Positions 1 to 6,198 of a DNA stretch of 8,373 nt are shown here, one piece after another. The notes under the pieces were generated by a model. The model was not told the origin of the DNA and ran no database searches. It worked only from the letters and a program-made list of their open reading frames with translations. The translations under genes were made by a program, and so were the position numbers. Positions within the stretch are counted from its first letter, which is position 1. Each line of letters starts with the position of its first letter. The stretch is from UBA6115 sp964346355 (GTDB lineage: Bacteria; Bacillota; Clostridia; Christensenellales; Aristaeellaceae), in contig CAYFUH010000052.1 of NCBI GenBank assembly GCA_964346355.1, positions 1 to 8,373 on the forward strand. The letters run 5' to 3'.

Positions 1-1
1 C

Positions 2-310
2 GACGGCGCGCACCGCAGCAAGATCTACTACAGCATCGTGCTGCCGCTGATCAAGCCAGCGCTTGCGACGGTGGGCATCTACAACCTGGTGCCCATCTGG
101 AACGACCTGTGGTTCCCCTTAATTTTCATCACCCAGGACAGCAAAAAGACGGTGCTGCTGGCGGTCACCCGCCTGCAGGGGCAGTACGCCACGGACTGGC
201 CGCGCGTCTTCGCCCTGCTCACCCTGTCCGCCCTGCCGGTCATTTTGCTGTACCTCACCATGTCCAAGCAGTTTGTGGCGGGCTTAACTGCGGGCGCTGT
301 GAAGGGATAA
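2..310 (+). CDS. Carbohydrate ABC transporter permease, MalG type (C-terminal part only)
   Basis: This is the last 102 residues of an inner-membrane permease of a binding-protein-dependent sugar ABC importer; the 5' part lies outside the window and the reading frame is open from base 2. It begins inside the cytoplasmic EAA loop (DGAHRSKIYYSIVLPLIKPAL region), which docks on the ATPase; the Glu-Ala-Ala itself lies upstream of the window. Two hydrophobic segments follow: one around TVGIYNLVPIWNDLWFPLIF, then a final helix around FALLTLSALPVILLYL. The ending QFVAGLTAGAVKG is the usual C-terminus of MalG/LacG/UgpE-type permeases. The sugar cannot be told from this fragment. A hairpin terminator 25 bases downstream shows it is the last gene of its operon. 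The family call is firm; the substrate is unknown. Confidence 0.9.
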   Translation, partial: DGAHRSKIYYSIVLPLIKPALATVGIYNLVPIWNDLWFPLIFITQDSKKTVLLAVTRLQGQYATDWPRVFALLTLSALPVILLYLTMSKQFVAGLTAGAVKG

Positions 311-334
311 AAGCCAATACCAAAGAGATGCTTC

Positions 335-366
335 AACCGCCGTATACCAGCGTGTACGGCGGTTTT
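335..366 (+). terminator. Rho-independent terminator of the sugar transporter operon
   Basis: Inverted repeat AACCGCCGTA (335-344) pairs exactly with TACGGCGGTT (355-364). It extends inward by a T-G wobble, A-T and C-G pair to give 13 pairs around a four-base loop (348-351), with a short T run at 363-366. It sits 24 bases after the permease stop codon and well upstream of the next promoter. Confidence 0.88.
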
Positions 367-430
367 CAAATAGTATGGACGATGGAAGGCAAACAAATGC
401 AACGATGGGATGAATACATTGACCGCATGC

Positions 431-459
431 TTGTCACAAACCATCAATTATGGTAAAAT
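431..459 (+). promoter_or_regulatory. Sigma-A-type promoter of the EF-G paralogue, extended -10
   Basis: The -35 box TTGTCA (431-436) and -10 box TAAAAT (454-459) each match consensus in five of six positions and are separated by exactly 17 bases. TGG (451-453) directly precedes the -10, giving a TGn extended -10 element. Transcription would start near 466, leaving a leader of about 50 bases before the ATG at 517. The gene therefore has its own transcription unit. Confidence 0.75.
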
Positions 460-465
460 ATCCTT

Positions 466-490
466 CGTTGTAAGTATAAGCGTAGCAACG
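466..490 (+). other. Possible 5'-terminal mRNA hairpin in the EF-G paralogue leader
   Basis: CGTTG (466-470) can pair with CAACG (486-490) across a 15-base loop. With a two-base bulge, TT (464-465) could add pairs to AA (493-494). The hairpin would begin at or within a base or two of the predicted transcription start, and the ribosome binding site AGGGGGAG (504-511) stays single-stranded. A 5'-end hairpin can slow mRNA decay, but here that is only an inference, and a five-pair stem may be chance. Confidence 0.3.
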
Positions 491-516
491 CGAATGAGAA
501 TATAGGGGGAGTACAC

Positions 517-2598
517 ATGGCTGATTATCTAACCAAAGACATCCGGAACATCGCCTTGATGGGACATGGCAGCGAGGGCAAGACGACGCTGGCGGAGTCC
601 ATGCTCTTTGCTGCGGGCAATATTGACCGCCAGGGCAAGGTGGAGGACGGCTCCACCACGACCGACTACGACGCGGAAGAGACCAAGCGCGGTATTTCCA
701 TTTCCGCCGCCGTCGCGCCCGTTGAGTGGAAGAAGACCAAAATCAACCTGATTGACGTGCCCGGCTATTTCGATTTCATCGGGGAAGCCATTGGGCCCCT
801 GCGTGTTGTGAACACCGTGGGCATCGTGGTGTCCTCCGTGGGCGGCATCTCCGTTGGCGCGGACAAGGCCTGGCACGCCGCTGAAAAGGCGGGCCGCGCG
901 CGCATGTTCATCGTCAACCAGATGGACCGTGAGAACGCGGATTATGACAAGGTGCTGCACGAGCTGCGCGACACCTACGGCGGCAGCGTGGTGCCGCTGA
1001 TTGTGCCCATTGGCAGCGCGTCCGGCTTCAAGGGCGTTGTCAACCTGCTGGAAAACAAAGCCTTTGAGGGGGCAGGCAAGGCGCTGAAAGAAGTGCCCGT
1101 CCCGGCCGAATTGGCCGATACCATGGAGCAGTACATCCAGGAGATCACCGAAGCCGCTGCCGAGGCGGATGACAGCCTGCTGGAAAAATTCTTTGAGGAA
1201 GGCGAGCTCTCCCACGAGGAGATCTTAATCGGCTTCCGCAAGGGGATGCGCGAGGGCAAAATCGTGCCCGTCGTCGCCGTCTCCGCACTCACCGGCATTG
1301 GCGTTGCGAAGATGCTGGACATGGCGGTGGACTACCTCAACTCCCCCGAAGGCACGCAGACTGAAGGCGTCAACCCCAAGAATGACGAGGCCGTCACCCG
1401 CAAGTGCGACAACGCGGAGCCCTTCTCCGCCTATGTCTTCAAAACCGTGGCCGACCCCTTTGTGGGCAAGCTGTCCCTGGTGAAGGTTATCTCCGGCACC
1501 CTGACGCCCGCTACCGCCCTGTACAACGCCAACCAGGAAAAGAACGAGAAATCCGGCGGCCTGTTCATGATGCGCGGCAAAAAGCAGACCAGCGTGCAGG
1601 TGCTCAACGCGGGCGACATCGGCGCCTTGAGCAAGCTTAACTTCACCGAAACCGGCGACACGCTGTGTGACCCCGGCCAACCTGTGAAGTACGAGGGCAT
1701 CACCTTCCCCGAGCCCAGCTTTTCCAAGGCTGTCTTCGCCTCCAAGCAGGGCGAGGAGGACAAGGTCTTTACCGGCTTAGCCCGCCTGCATGAGGAAGAC
1801 CCCTCCATCACCGTCACCAAAAACGTCGAGACCACCGAGACCATCCTCTCTGGCCAGGGCGAATTGCACCTGGACGTGGTGCGCTCCAAATTGGCCACCA
1901 AGTTTGGCGCTACCGCCGCCCTTGAGGACCCAAAGGTGCCCTACCGGGAGACCATCCGCAAGACCGTGTCGGCCCAGGGCCGCCACAAGAAACAATCCGG
2001 CGGCCACGGCCAGTTCGGCGATGTGTGGATTGAGTTCTCTCCCATTGGCGACACCAACATCGAGTTTGAGTTTGTGGACAACGTCGTGGGCGGCGTGGTG
2101 CCGCGCAACTTCATCCCCTCAGTCGAAAAAGGCCTGCGGGAGAACATCGTGCGCGGCGTGCTGGCGGGCTACCCCATGGTGGGCCTGCGCGCCAGGCTGT
2201 ATGACGGCTCCTACCACGCGGTGGACTCCTCCGAAATGGCGTTTAAAACCGCGGCCCGCATCGCCTACCGCAAGGGCTGCATGGACGCCAGCCCCGTGCT
2301 GCTGGAGCCCATTATGAGCGTCAAGGTCCTGGTGCCCGACGAGTACATGGGCGACATCATGGGCGACATCAACAAGCGCCGCGGCCGCATCATGGGCATG
2401 GACCAGGTGGACGGCCAGCAGCAGGTATCTGCAGAGGTGCCCCAGTCCGAAATGTTCAAGTACGCGACCGACCTGCGCAGCATGACCCAGGCGCGCGGCT
2501 CCTTCACCATGGCCTTTGAGCGCTATGAGGAAGTGCCCGCCGACGTGGCCAAGAAGGTCATCGAGTCCGCGAAGCGTGACGAGGAAGACGAAGATTAA
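517..2598 (+). CDS. Elongation factor G-like translational GTPase (EF-G paralogue)
   Basis: This 693-residue protein has the full EF-G architecture: GTPase domain (about 1-285), beta-barrel domain II (about 295-395), domain III (about 400-475), domain IV (about 480-600) and domain V (about 605-680), with an acidic tail ending DEEDED. P-loop GHGSEGKT lies at 16-23, switch I RGISI at 58-62, switch II DVPGYFDF at 80-87, the guanine-recognition motif NQMD at 134-137 and the VSA loop at 255-257. The domain IV signature GRHKKQSGGHGQFG is well kept. Canonical EF-G has a PGH in switch II, RGITI in switch I and NKMD, so this is a divergent paralogue rather than the housekeeping factor. The absence of rpsL, rpsG and tuf beside it agrees. 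It is longer than tetracycline ribosome-protection proteins (about 640 residues). ATG 517 follows AGGGGGAG by five bases. It acts on the cytoplasmic ribosome; its exact step is not known from sequence. Confidence 0.9.
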   Translation: MADYLTKDIRNIALMGHGSEGKTTLAESMLFAAGNIDRQGKVEDGSTTTDYDAEETKRGISISAAVAPVEWKKTKINLIDVPGYFDFIGEAIGPLRVVNTVGIVVSSVGGISVGADKAWHAAEKAGRARMFIVNQMDRENADYDKVLHELRDTYGGSVVPLIVPIGSASGFKGVVNLLENKAFEGAGKALKEVPVPAELADTMEQYIQEITEAAAEADDSLLEKFFEEGELSHEEILIGFRKGMREGKIVPVVAVSALTGIGVAKMLDMAVDYLNSPEGTQTEGVNPKNDEAVTRKCDNAEPFSAYVFKTVADPFVGKLSLVKVISGTLTPATALYNANQEKNEKSGGLFMMRGKKQTSVQVLNAGDIGALSKLNFTETGDTLCDPGQPVKYEGITFPEPSFSKAVFASKQGEEDKVFTGLARLHEEDPSITVTKNVETTETILSGQGELHLDVVRSKLATKFGATAALEDPKVPYRETIRKTVSAQGRHKKQSGGHGQFGDVWIEFSPIGDTNIEFEFVDNVVGGVVPRNFIPSVEKGLRENIVRGVLAGYPMVGLRARLYDGSYHAVDSSEMAFKTAARIAYRKGCMDASPVLLEPIMSVKVLVPDEYMGDIMGDINKRRGRIMGMDQVDGQQQVSAEVPQSEMFKYATDLRSMTQARGSFTMAFERYEEVPADVAKKVIESAKRDEEDED

Positions 2599-2640
2599 TT
2601 CTGATACGCAACGTCTCCTTCAATCGATTTAGCGGGGACA

Positions 2641-2670
2641 AAAAAGCAGCATCTCCGGGTGCTGCTTTTT
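2641..2670 (+). terminator. Rho-independent terminator after the EF-G paralogue
   Basis: AAAAAGCAGCA (2641-2651) pairs perfectly with TGCTGCTTTTT (2660-2670) around an eight-base loop. The A tract on one arm and T tract on the other mean it could work in both directions, although both flanking genes read the same way. It starts 42 bases after the stop codon and separates the EF-G unit from the polyamine operon. Confidence 0.9.
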
Positions 2671-2692
2671 CGTGTGTATACATAATAAAACC

Positions 2693-2721
2693 TTGACAGG
2701 CATGGGGCCAGGTGGTTTAAT
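2693..2721 (+). promoter_or_regulatory. Sigma-A-type promoter of the regulator-potABCD operon
   Basis: A perfect -35 TTGACA (2693-2698) is followed after exactly 17 bases by TTTAAT (2716-2721), five of six matches to the -10 consensus. The start of transcription would lie near 2728. No other convincing promoter or terminator is visible until the end of potD, so it probably drives all five genes. Confidence 0.82.
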
Positions 2722-2736
2722 GGTACCTGCCTTGTA

Positions 2737-2753
2737 GTTTAGCATACCTAAAC
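2737..2753 (+). promoter_or_regulatory. Candidate operator palindrome in the operon leader
   Basis: GTTTAG (2737-2742) and CTAAAC (2748-2753) form a perfect inverted repeat around the five-base spacer CATAC, located just downstream of the predicted transcription start and upstream of the ribosome binding site. A related half-site GGTTTA (2714-2719) overlaps the -10 box, and GGTACC (2722-2727) is a further short palindrome. This is where a dimeric helix-turn-helix repressor would block transcription, so autoregulation by the first gene is plausible. The binding protein is inferred from position only. Confidence 0.45.
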
Positions 2754-2770
2754 CAGGAAGGGAGGGCACC

Positions 2771-3313
2771 ATGGACATCGGCGGCACCCTGCGCAAACTG
2801 CGCCTGGCGCGCAACCTGACCCAGGAGGACCTGGCGGACCGGTGCGAGCTGTCAAAGGGTTTTATTTCGCAGGTGGAAAACAACCTGACCTCTCCCTCCA
2901 TCGCCACGCTGACGGACCTGATCGAAAGCCTGGGTTCCTCGCTTGAGGCGTTTTTCAGCGTCACGCCGGAGGAGAAGATTGTCTACGCCGCGGATGACAT
3001 GTTCGAAAAGGAAGACCCGGACCTGCTGCGCGGCAGCATCGTGTGGCTGGTGCCCGGCGCGCAGAAAAACCGGATGGAGCCCATCCTGGTCACCCTGGGC
3101 CCCGGCGGCCGCACGGCGGAGATTCCCGCGCACGAGGGGGAGGAGTTTGGCTATGTGCTGAAGGGCCGCATCATCCTGTACAGCGGCCAGGCCGCGCACA
3201 GACTTAAAAAAGGGGAAAGCTTCTCCCTGCACCCCTCCGCGCCCCACTACATCATGAACCCCGGGAAGGACAAAGCCCAGTTCATCTGGACCTCAACACC
3301 GCCTTCCTTCTAA
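2771..3313 (+). CDS. XRE-family transcriptional regulator with cupin domain, PuuR-like
   Basis: This 180-residue DNA-binding protein has an N-terminal XRE helix-turn-helix (about 6-62; recognition region around LSKGFISQVENNLTSPS) joined to a C-terminal single cupin domain (about 105-177). The first cupin motif is HEGEEFGYVLKG (121-132); the second runs from KKGESFSLHPSAPHYIMN (146-163), with H159 and N163 in the usual places. The architecture and length match E. coli PuuR (about 185 residues), the repressor of putrescine use, and similar proteins often precede potABCD in Firmicutes. ATG 2771 follows GGAGG (2761-2765) by five bases. It is the first gene of the operon, 35 bases before potA with no terminator between. 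It probably senses a polyamine or related small molecule through the cupin and controls its own operon. Ligand and direction of control are inferred. Confidence 0.88.
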   Translation: MDIGGTLRKLRLARNLTQEDLADRCELSKGFISQVENNLTSPSIATLTDLIESLGSSLEAFFSVTPEEKIVYAADDMFEKEDPDLLRGSIVWLVPGAQKNRMEPILVTLGPGGRTAEIPAHEGEEFGYVLKGRIILYSGQAAHRLKKGESFSLHPSAPHYIMNPGKDKAQFIWTSTPPSF

Positions 3314-3348
3314 CCAACCACATCAAATCCAAGCAACTGGAGGCCTTT

Positions 3349-4431
3349 ATGCAAGAAAGACCACGGCTGATCACTCTGGAGGACATCTCCAAGGACTATG
3401 GCGGCGTCACGGTGCTGTCGGACATCAACCTCTACATCCGCAAAAATGAGTTTGTGACGCTGCTGGGGCCTTCGGGCTGCGGGAAAACCACCACGCTGCG
3501 CATCCTTGGCGGGTTTGAAAGCCCCAGCTCGGGCCGGGTCATGTTTGACGGCGAGGACATCACGCAGCTGCCGCCCTATAAGCGCAAGGTCAACACCGTC
3601 TTTCAAAAATACGCGCTCTTCCCGCACCTAAACGTGGCGGAGAACATCGCCTTTGGCCTCAAGGTGGCGAAGCGCCCCAAGGATGAAATCAAGGCCAAGG
3701 TGGAGAAGATGCTGGCTTTGGTGAACCTGCGCGGTTATGAAAAGCGCAGCGTGGACAGCCTGTCCGGCGGCCAGCAGCAGCGCATCGCCATCGCGCGGGC
3801 CTTGGTGAACGAGCCGGAGGTGCTGCTTTTAGATGAGCCGCTGGGCGCTTTGGACTTAAAGCTGCGCCAGGAGATGCAGCTGGAGCTCAAGCGCATGCAG
3901 CAGATGCTGGGGATTACCTTTATTTTTGTCACCCATGACCAGGAGGAAGCCCTCACGATGTCGGACATCATCGTGGTGATGAAGGACGGCTTCATCCAGC
4001 AGATCGGCACGCCCAAGGACGTGTATGACGAGCCGAAAAGCGCCTTTGTGGCCAACTTCATCGGGCAGTCCAACATCATCCGCGGCGTGATGGTGCATGA
4101 CGAACTGGTGCATTTTTGCGGCGCGGACTTCCCCTGCGTGGACAAGGGCTTTGGCAGCGATGCCCCGGTGGATGTCTTAATCCGCCCGGAGGACCTGTTG
4201 ATCGTGGGCGAGGACGAAGGCCGCCTCAACGGCCTGGTGCGCAGCGTGCTGTTTAAGGGCGTGCACTATGAGATGATCATCGATGCGGGGGAGATGCGCT
4301 TTAAGGTACATTCCACCGTGATGCAGCCGGAGGGCTCCATTGTGGGGCTGGATGTCATCCCCTTTAATATCCACATCATGAACCCCATGCCGCCGCAGGA
4401 AATCGAAAGCCTGGAGGAAGAACCCGCATGA
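3349..4431 (+). CDS. potA: Spermidine/putrescine ABC transporter ATP-binding protein PotA
   Basis: This 360-residue ATPase powers polyamine import from the cytoplasmic face of the PotBC channel. The nucleotide-binding domain carries Walker A GPSGCGKTT (40-48), the Q-loop glutamine Q86 in VFQKYALFPH, ABC signature LSGGQQQR (138-145), Walker B VLLLDEP (158-164) with catalytic E163, D-loop GALD (166-169) and H-loop H196 in VTHDQEEA. A C-terminal TOBE-like regulatory domain occupies about 274-347, as in the MalK/PotA group. All catalytic residues are present. The start ATG 3349 lies five bases after GGAGG (3339-3343). Its stop overlaps the potB start as ATGA. PotA is distinguished from other sugar or iron ATPases of this group mainly by its neighbours potB, potC and potD. 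Confidence 0.94.
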   Translation: MQERPRLITLEDISKDYGGVTVLSDINLYIRKNEFVTLLGPSGCGKTTTLRILGGFESPSSGRVMFDGEDITQLPPYKRKVNTVFQKYALFPHLNVAENIAFGLKVAKRPKDEIKAKVEKMLALVNLRGYEKRSVDSLSGGQQQRIAIARALVNEPEVLLLDEPLGALDLKLRQEMQLELKRMQQMLGITFIFVTHDQEEALTMSDIIVVMKDGFIQQIGTPKDVYDEPKSAFVANFIGQSNIIRGVMVHDELVHFCGADFPCVDKGFGSDAPVDVLIRPEDLLIVGEDEGRLNGLVRSVLFKGVHYEMIIDAGEMRFKVHSTVMQPEGSIVGLDVIPFNIHIMNPMPPQEIESLEEEPA

Positions 4432-5417
4432 ACAACATGGCGCTGCCCCCCTGGGCAACCTGGGTGATGCTGCTGGGCTTTTTGGGCTTCATCGGCATGA
4501 TTGTGCTAAGTATCCGGCGCAACCGCGGCGTGAAGCGCTCCCTGTTTGCCTTTCCCTATGGCCTGTGGATTGTGCTGTTCACACTCATCCCGCTGCTCTT
4601 GATTGCCTATTACGCCTTTACCAACAAGGCGGGCGGGTTTACGCTGGACAATTTCAAGACCTTCTGGGACAGCAACTATGAGATGCGCAAGCAGATGCTG
4701 GATTTGGGCGTCAACCCGGCTGATCTGGGCATCGCGCGCGGCAATGTCAATGTGGATACCCTGGTGTACTCCCTGTGGATGGCCTTTATGTGCACGGTCA
4801 TCTGCCTGGTGATGGGCTACCCGGCGGCACTGTTCATGGCCGACCGCAGCTTCAAGCTGGGCGCTACGCTGGTCATTTTGTTCATCATCCCCATGTGGAT
4901 GAACTTCCTGTTGCGCACCATCGCCTGGATGAGCTTGCTGGAGGACAACGGGCTTATCAACACGCTGCTGTCAGCCATGGGCCTGCCCAAGATGCGCCTG
5001 ATGTACAATTCCCAGGCCGTGCTGCTGGGCATGGTGTACAACTACCTGCCCTTTATGGTGTTCCCCATTTACAACTCCTTGAGCAAGCAGGACAGAAGGC
5101 TTGGTGAAGCCGCGATGGACCTGGGCGCCAACGCCGCGCTGACCTTTTTACGCGTCACCCTGCCCCTGTCGCTGCCGGGCGTTGTATCAGGCATTACCAT
5201 GGTGTTCATGCCCTCCGTCACCACCTTCTTTATTCCCAGGGTATTGGGCGGCGGCAACACGGAAATGTTCGGCGACCTGATTGAGCGCACCTTCCTAAGC
5301 GCGGACAACTGGAACGTGGGCAGCGCGCTGAGCTTGATTATGATGATTTTAATCCTCATCAGCCTGACCTTGCTGCGCAAGGCGGACCCGGAGGGAGAAG
5401 GGAGCGGCACGCTGTGA
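4428..5417 (+). CDS. potB: Spermidine/putrescine ABC transporter permease PotB
   Basis: One of the two membrane subunits of the polyamine importer, 329 residues. The EAA loop that docks on PotA is intact (EAAMDLGAN at 227-235, continuing to LPLSLPGVVSG). Hydrophobic segments lie near 9-28, 44-63, 112-137, 146-168, 196-216, 247-270 and 299-316. PotB is usually about 270-290 residues with six helices, so the first segment (9-28, followed by the basic stretch RRNRGVKR) is an extra N-terminal helix. A polar stretch at about 80-110 also lengthens the first external loop. The start overlaps the potA stop as ATGA. GGAGG (4413-4417) sits 10 bases upstream. An ATG nine bases later (4437) is possible but is 19 bases from that site, and the extra helix would remain either way. 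Confidence 0.92.
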   Translation: MNNMALPPWATWVMLLGFLGFIGMIVLSIRRNRGVKRSLFAFPYGLWIVLFTLIPLLLIAYYAFTNKAGGFTLDNFKTFWDSNYEMRKQMLDLGVNPADLGIARGNVNVDTLVYSLWMAFMCTVICLVMGYPAALFMADRSFKLGATLVILFIIPMWMNFLLRTIAWMSLLEDNGLINTLLSAMGLPKMRLMYNSQAVLLGMVYNYLPFMVFPIYNSLSKQDRRLGEAAMDLGANAALTFLRVTLPLSLPGVVSGITMVFMPSVTTFFIPRVLGGGNTEMFGDLIERTFLSADNWNVGSALSLIMMILILISLTLLRKADPEGEGSGTL

Positions 5418-6187
5418 GCAAGTTTTTCAAACGCGGGTATCTAACCCTGGTGCTGCTGTTTTTGTATGTGCCCATCATCGTGTTGATTGTGCAATCCTTC
5501 AACGCGGGCGTCAGCCGCGCTAAGTGGGAAGGCTTTTCCCTGCACTGGTATGAGCGGCTGTTCAACAGCCCCGCCATCATGAACGCGCTGTACATCACCG
5601 TCACCATCGCGCTTTTGGCTGCCGCCATCGCGACGGTCATCGGCACGCTGGCCGCTATTGGCATGCACGCGATGAGCAAGCGCCCCCAGGGCGTCATGAT
5701 GACCTTAACCAACATCCCCATGACCATGCCGGACATCGTGACCGGTATCTCACTCATGCTGCTGTTCATCTTCACCCAGGTGCCGCGCGGTTATTTCACT
5801 ATGCTCTTAGCGCACGTCACCTTCAACATCCCCTATGTGATTTTGTCGGTGATGCCCAAATTAAAGCAGATGAACAAGTTCAGCTACGAAGCCGCGCTGG
5901 ATTTGGGCGCGACACCGGGCTACGCCCTGCGCCGGGTCATCCTGCCCTCGGTGATGCCGGGCGTCATCACCGGTGCCCTGCTCAGTTTCACCCTGTCCCT
6001 GGATGACTTTACCATCAGCTACTTTACCACCAGCCCGCTGGTGCAAAATCTGTCCACGCTGATTTACTCCGAGGCAAGAAAGGGTATAAAGCCTACGATG
6101 AACGCGCTTTCCGCGCTGATGTTTGTCGCACTGCTGGTGCTGCTGCTGGCGGTCAACCGCCGCGCCTCACTGGCCAACGATTCCTAA
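5414..6187 (+). CDS. potC: Spermidine/putrescine ABC transporter permease PotC
   Basis: Second membrane subunit of the polyamine importer, 257 residues, the usual PotC length. Six hydrophobic segments are visible, near 9-28, 57-82, 96-120, 128-148, 180-203 and 229-247. The EAA loop is classical (YEAALDLGATPGYALRRV at 158-175, then ILPSVMPGVITG), and SLDDFTISYF (195-204) is characteristic of PotC. It starts with GTG at 5414, overlapping the potB stop as GTGA. AAGGGAG (5398-5404) precedes it by nine bases, so re-initiation by the same ribosome is likely. The C-terminal end is short and polar (NRRASLANDS). It pairs with PotB to form the transmembrane path. Confidence 0.94.
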   Translation: MSKFFKRGYLTLVLLFLYVPIIVLIVQSFNAGVSRAKWEGFSLHWYERLFNSPAIMNALYITVTIALLAAAIATVIGTLAAIGMHAMSKRPQGVMMTLTNIPMTMPDIVTGISLMLLFIFTQVPRGYFTMLLAHVTFNIPYVILSVMPKLKQMNKFSYEAALDLGATPGYALRRVILPSVMPGVITGALLSFTLSLDDFTISYFTTSPLVQNLSTLIYSEARKGIKPTMNALSALMFVALLVLLLAVNRRASLANDS

Positions 6188-6198
6188 AGAGGAGAAGA

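Noticed and set aside
382..456. A 24-codon open frame (MEGKQMQRWDEY...) between the sugar permease and the EF-G paralogue.
   Set aside because: It has no ribosome binding site, starts just after a terminator and runs through the -35 and into the -10 region of the next gene's promoter.
529..1215. A long minus-strand open frame (228 codons) opposite the EF-G paralogue.
   Set aside because: It is antisense to a well-conserved gene, rich in His/Gly/Val as expected from reading high-GC coding DNA backwards, and resembles no family I know.
517..2598. Ribosomal protection protein (tetracycline resistance, TetM-like) as an identity for the EF-G-like gene.
   Set aside because: The protein is longer than that family, and its domain IV keeps the EF-G signature GRHKKQSGGHGQFG. 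There is no mobile context or shift in base composition.
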